The position numbers were made by a program, and so were the translations under genes. Source: Polyporus tsugae (Eukaryota > Basidiomycota > Agaricomycetes > Polyporales > Polyporaceae). Taken from it: a stretch of 64,000 nt of DNA. Shown here one piece after another: positions 45,750 through 57,044 of this stretch (position 1 is its first letter; each line of letters begins with the position of its first letter). The stretch is from contig JAHRBS010000008.1 of NCBI GenBank assembly GCA_024305745.1, positions 1,736,001-1,800,000 of the forward strand, given 5' to 3'. A model generated the notes under the pieces. It searched no databases, had not been told where the DNA came from, and saw nothing but the letters and a program-made list of their open reading frames with translations.

Positions 45750-47768
45750 CGGCTTTTTACGACCTCATCGGACCATGTACCACTACTGTCGCAATGCCCG
45801 TATGATTTTTACTTTCACTTTCATGTGCACAAGATGGCAGGTCGGCTACCCGCGTCCATATATGTCTAATCATAAAATGGCACGAAGCGGCGCAGGCAAA
45901 CATACGGTATGTGGTCCGAAACAACCTGACAGGCTCGCAACCTGCGTGCCGCGCCCACTGAGCTGACCGATATTTGAGGTTGCCGTACGCGGGGCTTGAC
46001 CCGTCTGCGGCCAGGACGCTGTCCGTGTCGCGAAGACAGAGCCCGCCAACCACACAGGCTGCGCCAGCGCCGCGTTGGAAGCAATGAGATCGCGCCCATG
46101 GTTTCCACCACTGTTTCGTACCATCCCCGACGTCCGTGGGTCAGCAGGAACGCCTCGGCTCGCCACGAACGGGGCGCATCCGAAAAACAAATTGCGGTTG
46201 CCCCCGCGCGTGCGCCCGAGTTTCCCCATCGACGCTCGGTCGGTGTAAGCAGACTGCGGATCTTAGAACACCGTCGTCGACTTCCTCGTTGCTTCAGCGG
46301 GCCTGGGCGGATGTTGCGGTCGTCCGCCTCTTGAAGCTTGAAGCCTAACTTCGAGGCACGGCGCGGCGCCGGTATCCGCGCCAGGTATGGTCTCCGTACA
46401 GTGAAACAGGGCAGCTCGAGTGGAAATGACGTCGACCTTGGCCACTTCTCCGCGCAAGCCTCCGTTTGCACCGCACCGCTGCCATGTCAGCCTTGGGTCC
46501 TTGCGGAGGAGCTGCCAGGTTCGGTTCTTTGCCTCTCGTTCTGTCAGGGGCACGTGCCACTGTGCGACCACCCGCGGTCTCTATGGGACGGTACCGGCGG
46601 TCTCGGTCACTCCTCATCCGGCTAGCGGTTGGAGTACCCGAAGGCTGAGGGCGGCGATTGACATCACGGCATGCACAGCCTCGACATTCCATTTCGACGC
46701 ATTTGCTTTCGGGAAAAGGAACCCCGGGGCGGCGCAATGCGTATCCGCGCTCTATGCCTCTAATGGTGAGCGAGGCGGCGCGCCGAGCTCAGCACGCGTG
46801 GTCGTGAGGGTTTCACCCTGCCAAGCTTGAGCACTCTGTGAATATGTCGGCAGAGAGCGGCGCCCAGCGTAGCACCGCAATGTGGATAACGCTGAGCTCT
46901 GGCTCTGGCAATCATGTCATGTACATGCCGACCGGACGACCATGGTCACATCGCCCACAAGCTCTGCAGGGTCGAAAATACCCTGCAAAGCTTACTTTGT
47001 TCTGAAATTGACTTGTCCGGGCACCCCCATGTGCGATTCTCCAGACGCGTCGCGGTTGAGTTTCAAGCGTGCTCAGACGTTCGAAAAAAGGTCCTTCTAA
47101 CCCGTCGGGTATGAAAATTAAGGGTACAGTATCGAGAAGGGCACACAAGTTATGATCGCGATTCGTGTGCATTCAAGGATTGGAAGCTTCCGGCACGGGG
47201 TGCTCGAGGAAGCCAACGTTCGACCATCGGCGATCTCCCCGCTTGCGCGCTGCAGTGACGGCAGCATTATCTATGCGAGGAAGGTGCGTGCCCCAATCAC
47301 CGCGCTTTTTCAAGTTCTGATCACCATCGAACAAAACAGCTCGCCTGCCACTGTGTAGGCCTAGGATACTACTGGACGACATCTAGACCTTACAGTAGGT
47401 GGACAGACACACTCGAAGGTCTCGTCACTAACGGTAAAGCCTAGTCTTCTTGTAGCCTGTTCAAGCAGCTCACACAATCGAAAGGCTATCATTACGTTGA
47501 ACCCCACTCATGGATCAGTACAGGTAACTCCTCCAGACGCCGCGCAGTAGGCCCCATGCTTATCGTCGGCTGAACATGGCAGGCTCTACGTTTTCATGCC
47601 TTATCAGAAGCACCCTAAGGGACGACGATAGAATCTACTACTGGAAGCCCCGGGCTGACCTTATCTCAGACCGGCTACTGGGGATATGAACGGAATGCGG
47701 CGTAACTGGCAGTAGCGACTCGTCTGCCTGCGTCCTTCTTGCTTCTTCATCGCGTTTAGAAGCCGACC
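45750..47768. other. Gene-free interval of about 2 kb
   Basis: The 45.87-46.83 kb part is GC-rich and therefore full of long but featureless frames on both strands (up to 201 codons); none has a domain or introns. The 47.1-47.7 kb part is ordinary intergenic sequence. Confidence 0.4.
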
Positions 47769-50010
47769 ATGGGGATCGTCCACCGACTGCAAGTTGGTCC
47801 TCCTGAGGGGTTGACGTACTCGGAGCGATTCTTGCAGGTATGTGTCATTTGATTCCAAGCGTCTGGACACACCAGTTCACCGAATTCCCGATAGAATGAA
47901 GACCTTCTCCCTGTTCCGGAGGAGAAGAGGACGTGGGGATACTGGAATTTCATCGCATTGTATGTTTTCTCTTTCTGCGCACTTTCGTGCGTGGTTACAA
48001 CGCCAGGCTAACACTGGGCCGTAGCTGGGTAGCAGACAGTTTCAACATCAACACGTACGTCAAGCATATCCTTATTCGTTCCCCGTGCCGGAGTTCAACA
48101 CGTCTTCCCATAGATGGATGATCGCCTCGTCCATGATTCAACTTGGCCTGTCGTGGTGGCAAGCCTGGGTATGCGTCTGGATCGGGTACGGGCTCGTCGC
48201 ACCGTTCATCGTCGCCAACGCAAGACCAGGTGCGATGTTCCACGTTACGTTCCCCATAGTTGCACGGACAAGCTTCGGCATCTGGGGGAGTCTGTGGTGC
48301 GTGTTCAACAGAGGCGCGATGGCATGGTGAGTCTGAACCTCAAGAGACTCAACATGTGGGAACTTAGTCTCAAGTATGTTTTCTCCCAAGCATCTGGTAT
48401 GGTGTACAGGCCAGTATCGGAGGTTCCTGTGTGCTTGTTATGTTGAGAGCGATGTGGCCATCAGTAAACAATATCCGTGAGTACGAAAGCCTCATTTTCG
48501 TTGTTGTAAACCTCACCGTGTGTCCACCAGCCAACCACTTACCCGCATCCTCGGGGACGACCACAAAGGACTTCATGTGCTTCTTCCTCTTCTGGCTCAT
48601 TTCTCTTCCCGCCATCTGGTTCCCCATCCACAAAATGTGCGCTCTATTTTCCCTCTATCATTTGCATGTGACGCTCACTCAGAGCTCCAGCCGACACCTA
48701 TTTACGCTGAAGGCAATAATTGTTCCAATAGCCGGCATCACATTCTTCATTTGGTGCATCGTTAAGGCTCATGGCGTCGGCCCGATCATCCACCAGCCCG
48801 CAACCCTGCATGGTTCCGCCCTCGGCTGGGGCATGGTCTCCAGCGTCATGTCCTGCATCAGCAACATGGCGACTCTCGTCACGTACGTCCCATCTCATCG
48901 TAGCATTGGCATTTTCCGAGCTCATATTGTCGTGCCTGCAGGAACGCCCCGGACTTCGCCTCCCGCGCGCGTCAGCCGACAGCCGCGCTCTGGCCCCAGC
49001 TCATCTCCGTCCCTCTGTGTTTCTCCATTGTCAGCTTCTTTGGGGTCATCGTCAGCTCGTCCTCGCAAGCGATCTATGGCGAGGTCGTTTGGTCTCCCAT
49101 TGACCTGCTCGGCAAGTTCCTCGACGGGAACCCGAGTCACGCGACTCGGTTTGGGGTGTGGTTAATCTCCGCTTCGTTCATCATCGCTCAGGTGTGTAGG
49201 AGGCTGTGGCATGATAAGTAATGTTTTGACCGGATTGTGCCATGGTAGCTCGGAACGAACATCTCCGCCAACTCAATTAGCGCAGGCTGCGACCTCACGG
49301 CACTCCTGCCTCGCTTCATTGTATGTATCCACTCTCCTCCTAGCCCACACAATCTCTCACGAACGTCTCCAGAACATCCGTAGAGGAGGGTACATCGCCG
49401 CCGTCATCGGCCTGGTCATGCTCCCTTGGAACCTGCTGAAGAGCAGCAACCAGTTCACGTCCTACCTCTCCGCCTACTCCGTCTTCCTCAGCTCCATCGC
49501 GGGCGTGATGATCACGGACTACTACGTCATCCACAAGGGCCACTACAGCGTCGCGGACCTGTACCACGCCCGCAAGGAGGGTTGGTACGCGTACACCTTC
49601 GGCATCAACTTCCGGTGAGTCCCTATCTCTGCCCCCATTCCGTATCGCTATGTATGCGGTAGAACGCGCCTGACTCGGAGTGAACGCACACACACAGAGC
49701 GTACGCCGCGTACATCGCGGGCATCCTCATCAACGTCGTCGGCTTCGCGGGCGCGACGGGGCGCCCTGTGCCCCTCGCCGCGACGCACATCTACCAGATG
49801 TCGTTCTTCACCGGGTTCGGAGTCTCCGCGCTCATCTACTGGTCGCTCAACCTCCTCTTCCCGGTCCGGGGGTCGAGCGAATGCGCGGCGTTCGAGGAGG
49901 TGGACGTCTCGGCGGACAGGCGCGAGGCGGACGACAGCGAGGACGTGGGCTCATCGGACGAGAAAAGCGTCGCGAGCGAGGGGGTGCACAGCGTCCGGTC
50001 GGATGCATGA
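47769..50010 (+). CDS. NCS1-family permease (uracil/allantoin type)
   Basis: Plasma-membrane nucleobase/allantoin:cation symporter of the Fur/Dal4 group. The first exon ([19 protein letters not shown]) and second ([19 protein letters not shown]) give the typical NCS1 N-terminus, with the DLxPVP-E-RTW motif before the first helix. About ten exons follow, covering [45 protein letters not shown], the [12 protein letters not shown] segment, [55 protein letters not shown] and [20 protein letters not shown]. The segments [10 protein letters not shown] and FISxxxIxxG-type loops are characteristic of the family. The C-terminal tail is acidic and serine-rich, a likely site for ubiquitin/phosphate control. 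Exact substrate among uracil, allantoin, cytosine or uridine cannot be read. Confidence 0.92.
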
Positions 50011-50525
50011 TTCAAACTTTGACGACGTCACGAGGACGAAATACGCTCACATGTATTATCGTTTTGTTGTAGGAGTAGGTATCCGCGCGTGAAATTTGAC
50101 GATCTTCGATGTGATCTGCATCGACGCCAACGAACTTTCTGCACAGGGTGCACACCACCCACATGATCATCCTTCTCAGCAAAGTGTTCTAGTTTCTCTC
50201 ACAAGTCTGTACGATCGCCGCGCCACATGAAGCTAGTTTATTACACCCATGTAGTACGAACCATTAGCTCCGTCAATCTTAATCCAGGGCTCATCGAACG
50301 TTGGGACTGCAGGGCCGCTGTGCTATAGTCACAGCCGTATGACCAAACATACATAGCTAGTATGTGTTGAGGTTCATCTACATATCTATGGTAGGAAATA
50401 ACAAATGACATAAAGAATAGTATACAGTACTGGAAGTACACACTGTTGTACATGGATAACGGAGGGTAACAATACACATCATCAGATCATTGAAGACGAA
50501 AGTCCAATCGCGGGTATCTTCAAAC
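50011..50525. other. Convergent 3' flanks, no gene
   Basis: About 500 AT-richer bases between the stop codons of the permease and the minus-strand PARG-like gene. Confidence 0.5.
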
Positions 50526-51875
50526 TCACGAAGCCAAGGCTGCTGTCAGCATTTCCTCGTCGAGACGCAGGTTGAACGCGCGCTTGAACGGTTCCAACAG
50601 CTTCCCGGGAACTGCAAAGACGACCTTCTCGAACGAGTGCTTGAAGCGCGGCACATGCCTCACGCCGTCCACGGTCTCGCCGCATACCAGCAGCTCCGCC
50701 CAGATAGTAGCGATCATCTCCGCCTTGTTCTCGAAGGATCCGCAGCCGAACGCGCCCAAGACGAGCACCCTGTCGCCGTGAGTCTCGAACGCGCGGAGGG
50801 CACGGCCCATACGATCCCTCATGACACGGCGGATACCGTCCTGATACAACTGGGGCTCACCGACATACTTCTGGTGGACTGCGGCAGCGTTCACGGGAAC
50901 GGCCGAGACGACGTCGATGGTATATGGGGCGATGAAGTCCCCTCCCAGGGAGTCGCGGGCTGAGAAGCAAGATGACTTGGCGTTGCGGCCTGGAGTGGGT
51001 TCGTCATCTGCATCTTTGCGGAAAACGACGACACCTGGGGAATAGACCATGGAGTGGTCGTGAAGGCCACTACCGTCTTCGTTCCGGAAGGCGCGATGTT
51101 CTTTGTAGAAGTCCTGGGCCGCTGGAGAGGCCAGACTGGCAACGAGCGAGCTCAAACGAGCAATGGTATCCTCTTGCTCGCTGCTGCCGTGGAGGTAACC
51201 ACCGCCCGGGCGCTTGGCGGATGCGAACGACAGGACGCCGATGTCGGTAGACTTGAGAGAGTCCTGCGATCGAACGATGGCAAGATTGCGGGCCACGTTC
51301 AGAGTCGAACTGCGCGTGAATTCGATCTGCGTGGCGGGGAAGGGGGAAAGGGGATGAGTCTCTAGCCACGATGCGAGGACTGGGGAGTAGTGCGGGTAGA
51401 AAACGGTGCGTTGGTTGGAGAGGGCAACAGCGGTGGCGATATTGTGAGAGATGTACGCGGGGGGAAGGGAAGGGGGTGGTTGCGTGTTGGGGGAGTGGGG
51501 GATAGCAGGGTCAATGCGCTCTTCGACGTACTGGCCATTCCCAAGGACGATACCCTGGGTCTCTAGGGCGATCGCAGCCCACCGCTCGCGACGGGCTCGC
51601 TGTACGGTAGCCGCGAACACCCCGGCCATTCGCCGCTTCTGCTGCATGGCCTGTTCCTTCACCTTCTGGGCCTTCTGCTTCTTGATTTGTTGGCGCTTGG
51701 TCTGGGCGGCCACTGCCTGCTTATGCTTGACATGTTCCATGGGAGTCGAGGGGGTACCTGGGCGGCGTTGTCGGCGTTGGCGATGCTTGGAAGTGCGAGT
51801 GCGCTGTTTGGCCATTTGGAAGACGAGGTTGACTGACTGGGGAGCGTGGAGAGGTTGATGGTGTGAGGAGAACAT
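50526..51875 (-). CDS. PARG-like macrodomain protein (TIGR02452/DUF2263 family)
   Basis: Single-exon 449-aa protein of the microbial-type poly(ADP-ribose) glycohydrolase family, which hydrolyses ADP-ribose polymers. Residues 20-85 are a highly basic K/R/Q-rich leader (KHRQRRQRR, KRQQIKKQKAQKVKEQ), a likely nucleic-acid-binding or nuclear-targeting tail. The catalytic macrodomain begins near residue 90. Its signature is RPGGGYLHGSSEQEDTIARLS; PARG enzymes carry GGG followed by a QEE pair, and here the second Glu position is Asp (QED). Further family marks: MVYSPGVVVFR and VLVLGAFGCGSFEN close to the C-terminus, the latter resembling the second ADP-ribose-binding loop. The start at 51875 is the first ATG; an alternative at 51815 (MAKQRTRTSKH) is in frame. 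It shares a 228-base divergent promoter with the PFK-2 gene. Confidence 0.85.
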   Translation of the reverse strand: MFSSHHQPLHAPQSVNLVFQMAKQRTRTSKHRQRRQRRPGTPSTPMEHVKHKQAVAAQTKRQQIKKQKAQKVKEQAMQQKRRMAGVFAATVQRARRERWAAIALETQGIVLGNGQYVEERIDPAIPHSPNTQPPPSLPPAYISHNIATAVALSNQRTVFYPHYSPVLASWLETHPLSPFPATQIEFTRSSTLNVARNLAIVRSQDSLKSTDIGVLSFASAKRPGGGYLHGSSEQEDTIARLSSLVASLASPAAQDFYKEHRAFRNEDGSGLHDHSMVYSPGVVVFRKDADDEPTPGRNAKSSCFSARDSLGGDFIAPYTIDVVSAVPVNAAAVHQKYVGEPQLYQDGIRRVMRDRMGRALRAFETHGDRVLVLGAFGCGSFENKAEMIATIWAELLVCGETVDGVRHVPRFKHSFEKVVFAVPGKLLEPFKRAFNLRLDEEMLTAALAS

Positions 51876-52103
51876 GGGAGAGTGGCTGGATCCAAGCAGC
51901 GACGGACCTTATAAACCCACTCCACACGTTATGTCAGCGAAACTACTTACTCCATCGGGACCAAAGCGCAGTTCGGCATGATAAGATAAGATTGCCCAAT
52001 GCACTGACAGGCACATTCCGCCCTCTTCCGCCCCCGCCGGGACTCCGTCCTTGCCCTCCGACGTCGAGCACAGACCTCGCCGTCATTCATACTCTCAGCC
52101 GAC
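51876..52103. promoter_or_regulatory. Divergent promoter shared by PARG-like and PFK-2 genes
   Basis: Only 228 bases separate the two start codons. TTATAAA at 51909-51915 reads as TTTATAAG on the minus strand about 35 bases above the PARG-like ATG. The PFK-2 side is rich in CCGCCC/CTTCCGCCCCCGCC at about 52020-52040. Co-regulation is possible but unproven. Confidence 0.45.
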
Positions 52104-54155
52104 ATGGTTGCGCCGCTATATACCACCGCTTCAGGTCTCCTCTGGCATGCCGGCAAGATCCTCGTCTGCACCGTCGGTCTCCCGGCTCGAGGCAAGACCC
52201 ACATCTCCCGCGCGCTCGAGCGATATCTTCGCTGGACTGGCGTGAAGACGGCCGTCGTCTCTCTGGGAGACTACCGTAGGAAGGTCCTTGGAGGCGCACA
52301 GAAGCTTCCGCCAGATTACTTCACCTTAGGTACGCCCTGCGTCTCACGATATCGACGGGATCTCGCTTAACCTGTGTTGTACCAAGGAGAGAAGAGCCCA
52401 GAGACGATCGCGCTTCGCGAGAAGGTGATGGAGGGCTGTGAGCAACTCATCTGGGACTTCTTCGACTCGGGCGGACAGGTCGTCATCTACGACGCCAACA
52501 ACGGGACGCGTGTGCGTCGCAACGCCATAGCAGAGAAATGCGACAAGGCAGGCGTCCACGTCGTCATGCTCGGTACTTGGCACGTTTTACGAGTCGATCT
52601 ACATCCAGTTAACCACGGAGGCAGAGTCATCTTGCGATAATGAGGATCTCATCTTCTCAAACATCCGGAGCGTCAAGATCTCATCCCCAGATGCGAGTAC
52701 ATCACGATCCACTCTAATGCCCCCTCGTTGACCCTCCCTCTTAGTACCGTGGTTGGGACCCGGAGAAGGCAGTTGCAGACTACTACAGCCGCATCAAAGA
52801 CCATGAACTGCACTACGAACCCGTAGAGGAAACAACATGGCCGTTCATCCGTATCATCAACGTCGGGGAGAAGATAATGGTCAACGTGAGTGCTTGCCAT
52901 CATCGTTCAAATTGACATGTACTCGTGGGGGTGAGGGTTTGTTTGGGTACGGGTATATGCACTGGTAACTCGTGGTTGGAGACGTGGAGTAATCCTTGTC
53001 GGACCATCGGGCAACAATCTCAGAGGATAGTCAGGTATCCCGACACAAGGCTTTCCATGCGAACTAGATGTGATTTTCAACCATGACCATGCTTACTCTC
53101 AGACCTGCAGAATATTCATGGTTACTTGCAGTCAAGAATAGTCTTCTTCCTCATGAACATACACAACAGGTTCCGGACCATATATTTTGCACGAGTACGT
53201 GTACAAGCTCCCCCTTGGACTATGCATATAGCCAACGCTCACATGATCTATCATAGTCCGGACAGTCCCTCATCGAGCACTCGTACAAGGCCGACTCCGA
53301 CCTCTCACCCGCGGGTTGGGAGTACGCCGAACGTCTCAAGGAGTTCGTCCTCGAGCGCCGGGCAAAGTCGCTCGAGTCCCGCGGCATCGACCCCACCGAA
53401 CGCCGTCTAGTGGTGCGTCCCTCTGCTCCATGCCCACAGTCCCTAGTGCTCACACGTCCCCACCATTAGATCTGGACGTCCGCTCGGCGCCGCTCCCACC
53501 ACACCGGGTGGCCGTTCCTCACCCACGCCGCGAGCGACCCCAGCCCGCCCGCGAAGGTGAAGGTCGTCGAGCGGCCGCAGATGTCCGAGATCAACCCCGG
53601 GGTGTGGGACGGGCTCACGCCGGAGCAGGTGCGCAAGTACTACCCCGACGAGTGGGTGCGCTTCGTGCATGACCCGTATGCGTACCGTGCCCCCCGCGCT
53701 GAGAGCTACCACGACCTCTGCGGTACGCCCCTTCCCCCCACTTCGCACCGTGGGCAAAACGATACTGACAAACGCCACCAGTGCGGCTGGAGCCGACGCT
53801 CATCGAGCTCGAGCGCGAGAAGGAGGACCTCCTGATCATCGGGCACGCGTCCGTCATCCGCTGCATCCTCGCGTACCTCATTGGGCTACCCGCGTCCGAG
53901 ATCCCGGCGATCGAGGTCGCGCGCGGCGACCTGATCGAGGTCGTCCCGACGTCGTACGGCGTGTACTCGCAGGCGCACCACTTCTGGGACGGGCCCGGGC
54001 GGAGCAGCGACCACGGCAATGGGGCGCACGGCAAGGACGAGCACAACTTCTACGAGAACTACGCCGAGGACACGCGCGGGAAGAGGCGACCGGACGGGAG
54101 CAGCATCACGGTTGGTGGGACGCTGCAGGTCGCCACGACGCCTCCGGTGGCTTGA
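52104..54155 (+). CDS. 6-phosphofructo-2-kinase/fructose-2,6-bisphosphatase-type protein, phosphatase His replaced
   Basis: 495-aa enzyme making fructose 2,6-bisphosphate, the activator of glycolysis and inhibitor of fructose-1,6-bisphosphatase. Eight exons: 52104-52329, 52387-52572, 52625-52692, 52745-52885, 53111-53194, 53257-53412, 53470-53722, 53782-54155, in phase throughout. The kinase half has Walker A GLPARGKTHIS, SLGDYRRK, YDANNGTR, and VKISSPDYRGWDPEKAV. The phosphatase half should open with the histidine motif RHG; here the exon junction reads YFAR-SGQS, so the phosphate-accepting His is Ser. The downstream histidine is kept (IIGHASVIRCILAYL). Yeast Pfk26 has the same His-to-Ser change and lacks phosphatase activity, so kinase-only function is inferred. 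Intron 3 (52693-52744) is GC-AG. Intron 4 (52886-53110) is long and holds a CGGGTA word. Confidence 0.93.
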
Positions 54156-54183
54156 GTATGGAGGATGAAGCACAGGCATAGAA

Positions 54184-54214
54184 ATGAAGGAAGGAAGGAA
54201 GGAAGGAAGGAAGG
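54184..54214 (+). repeat. GGAA microsatellite
   Basis: About seven GAAG/GGAA tetranucleotide units in the 3' flank of the PFK-2 gene, 30-60 bases after its stop. Confidence 0.9.
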
Positions 54215-54388
54215 ATTCAAGTTACCTGTTGTACATTGTAGTCAAGGACCCAACAGACGGCAGAAACATCGGGCCGGAATATCTATCCGGAGCACAGTGC
54301 ACGAACGCAAAGCAAGACAAAGAAAAATACAGGTTGATGGTATTACGGTAATAGTCACGATGCAACAGCCCAACACCCCGCTCAAAAG

Positions 54389-56442
54389 TCACAACATACT
54401 GTCCGAGATCTTGATTGACGGCCCATTCGCTCGATAGTCCTCCATCTCCGCGTCCAGCTCTTGAACAGTCTTCGGTTTCTGTTTCTTCTGCTGCTGACCC
54501 TGCTGTGCGCGCTGCTTCTTTAGCCTTCCTGCGCCACGCTTTTGTCGTACGCGGTCCTTGGGCGGCACAACCGGGGTGGCAGCAGCCCGCACCTGGCCCT
54601 GACCCTGCGCCTGCGCTTGCGTCTTCTTACCATTCCTGACAACAAAGTGTCAATATGATGTGATTCCGGAGGAAAGGCAGCGGGGAGACATACTGTGCGG
54701 GTGGGGGTACGTTCACCGCAGCGACGGCCTGCGCTTGCGTTGGCTTCCCTATACGGGAGAGGAGGCTGGGTTGTGCAGGTGCAGCAGCGGGTGCAGGATT
54801 CCGAGACGCGTCTCCGTCGGTGACGGTCTCAATCTTGATAGGTCTCCCTGCGACGGAGTAGACATGTCAGTGAAACATTCATTGCAATTGCAGAAAAGCG
54901 GGTACGGTGCGTCCGATAAAGTATAGAGCATTGATAAGCTGTCCGGGCTTTCGCATCCTGGGCTGAGTGGTGGGCTGAAGTTATTGGGCCCCGAAATGAA
55001 GAAGATTCATAAAGCATGGAGAAGCGGGGTGCTCGGAAATTACACAGGTACTTATGATTACCGGCGGGATGGTTTCATCGCGGATATACCTAGCCTCGAA
55101 ACCAGCCGTTTTGGAAACCGTCCCAGAAAGGGAAACGGGAGGACAACGAGGGAGGGGATACGTTCCAAAACGTCTGGTTACGGAGGGATGGGGGGCCGTG
55201 CCACGTCCCAAGTCATTGCGCGCGCGATCGCGACGTCAACTCCCCACTCACAGCGGTCAGCCTCTTCGCGACGGGACTGCGCGTGCAGATGAGCCCATAT
55301 TTGCCGCGCGAACTCTCTTCGGCAGAACATGCACCGCACGAGCTCACGCTAGTTTTATGCGCGCACAAGGCGACGCTCGAAAGCACGCATGTCAGTGTCC
55401 GGTATAAGTACGCGGCCTTCTTCTTGCATACCACGGCAGATAGTATGTGCACATGCACGCATACAGCCAGCTGTTGCAAGGAGAGCTCGCGCAACCAATG
55501 CACCGCCCATTGGAGCGCGCGCAGTACAGGCTTGATGTGGGTGCGGCCTCACGAAGACAGGAGAGTACGGAGTTGACGCGTCGCAATTGTGAGCGAAAGG
55601 CCTCGCGAATAGGTGAGAGGGGAAGCCTCCCACCCGCCTATACGAAATTCACCAGACGTTTTGGAACACGTCGCCTGCCTTCTCGCTGCCTTCCCACTTT
55701 CCTTTCTGAGACGTGTTTCAAAATGGCTGGTTCCGAGACTGGGACATACCCACATCACTTCGTCCCCAAAATCACTAGAGCGGCCCACAGGCCCCACCTC
55801 CGTTATCCCTTGTCCCGGAGCCCGGAGCGGAACATTCGTGCTGGGAGCGCTGGGAACGCGAATGTTGGGCTCCTCGAGGACAGGATTCGGGAAAGGTCAG
55901 AAGGACCGACTCATGCCTCGCCTCGTCGCAATATTTCACAACGGGTACACCTGCTGACTCGCCTCTCGCGCCGTAAAATAAGTAGAAACACTCACTGCCG
56001 TCAACGATCTTCCCATTGTACTTGGCGCGCGCCACCGTCGCGTCTCCCGGACGCGCAAAGGTGACAACGGCCATCCCTCTCGACTTCCCTTGCGAGTTGT
56101 AAACCATCAGCACCTCCTTTACAGGGCCGACCGTCCTGGAGAACAGGACCTGTGTGTCCCGAACGAAGGAATGAGGTCAGCTTCCACTCAGGATCCAGAT
56201 GCATGCGCGCGGGATCAGCGGCGCAAGATATGGATGGACGGGCGCACCTCGACCTCGTTCTCGATGACGTCCACGGGCAGTCTGCTGAGCAGTATCTTGC
56301 TTCCCAGCTCGGACCCAGAGCTTGAGGCGGCTTTCGCGTTCGCCCGCCATGCCGGGGCGGGCTGGGTGGCCGGGTTGCCGAGCACCCGCTGTTTGTGAGA
56401 GTGGTATGTGTTGATACCGTGGCGGGGGTTATGAGTCTGCAT
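54389..56442 (-). CDS. YRA1: mRNA export adaptor Yra1/ALYREF
   Basis: Nuclear RRM protein that hands spliced mRNA to the Mex67 exporter. Exons on the minus strand: 56442-56248, 56149-55996, 54847-54694, 54635-54389, giving 249 aa in phase. RRM: GSKILLSRLPVDVIENEVE, then LFSRTVGPVKEVLMVYN, KSRGMAVVTFA and YNGKIVDGRRPIKIE; the RNP-type strands match ALY/REF. After it comes an Ala/Pro/Gln-rich linker and a C-terminal box (KTVQELDAEMEDYRAN) typical of the REF C-terminus, preceded by basic KRGAGRLKKQRA. The start MQTHNPRHG is the first in-frame ATG; the usual acidic N-terminal box is not visible, so an upstream exon may exist. Intron 2 (54848-55995) is 1148 bases, against 58 and 98 for the others, because of an inverted-repeat insertion. 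Confidence 0.87.
55050..55795. mobile_element. Foldback/MITE-like element with long inverted repeats
   Basis: Lies in intron 2 of YRA1. The two arms, about 55050-55250 and 55570-55795, are diverged inverted copies: the right arm reads ACCAGACGTTTTGGAACACG ... TTTCAAAATGGCTGGTTCCG and the left arm holds the reverse complement, CCAAAACGTCTGGTTACGG at its inner side and CGAAACCAGCCGTTTTGG at its outer side. GGAGTTGACG near 55567 pairs with CGTCAACTCC near 55233. Each arm also contains its own small hairpin (AACCAG-CGTTTTGGAA and its complement about 45-50 bases apart). No transposase. Target-site duplication not determined. Confidence 0.65.
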
Positions 56443-57044
56443 CGCTGATAAGCTGCGGGTGCAAGCGGCGAGAGGGAGGCTGCGGGATGGATGTGGGAGG
56501 GAACAACGCAGGGGACGCGGTGTGCCATCGACGGCGACAACCTCCAGGCTCCAGGCGATACGCGCGACAGCCCGCGGTCACGCGTTACGCCGTCAACCTC
56601 CTCCGACTCTCCGGATCGGCGGATCCGACGTCCTCGTGTCGGCCACCTGCTGAGCACCATCATGTTCTTCAGTCCCGGACTTCCTCGCGCTTTACCTTTA
56701 CTTGCACCAACGTACGTACTACCCGCATTTTCACATACTAACGTCCTTGCAGGCATGGTCCTTATGACGCCTTATATATATATCTCATTTTACACAGTCT
56801 CAGCCGGATCGATGTCCCGCAATACTCATAGGTTTGGCTGTTCCGACGGGTCTATCCGCAACCGACATCGGCTTTCAGCGTCGTTCTAGATTCCAGAACC
56901 TTTGTCGGAGTGTATTATTACGTCCGGCCAGAAGATTTTTCGAGCGGGCAATCATTCAAAAGCATGGACGGGTCATGAAGAACGGGTCCCCCGCTCCCCC
57001 TGATCTCCTCCCCCTGATCTCCCTCGCTCTCATCTAGGAGGGCC
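56443..57044. other. Divergent intergenic region
   Basis: About 600 bases between YRA1 and the first MFS gene. The minus-strand frame covering 56.44-56.76 kb may include an unmodelled YRA1 first exon. TTATATATATATCTC near 56771 is a TATA-like run. Confidence 0.4.

Noticed and set aside
45866..46830. Several long frames on both strands after GID9, up to 201 codons
   Set aside because: No domain, no splice structure and similar open length in competing frames; explained by high GC and few stop codons.
53669..54181. 170-codon + strand frame overlapping the PFK-2 C-terminus
   Set aside because: It is a +1 shadow; the real frame continues the phosphatase-like domain with GHASVIRC.
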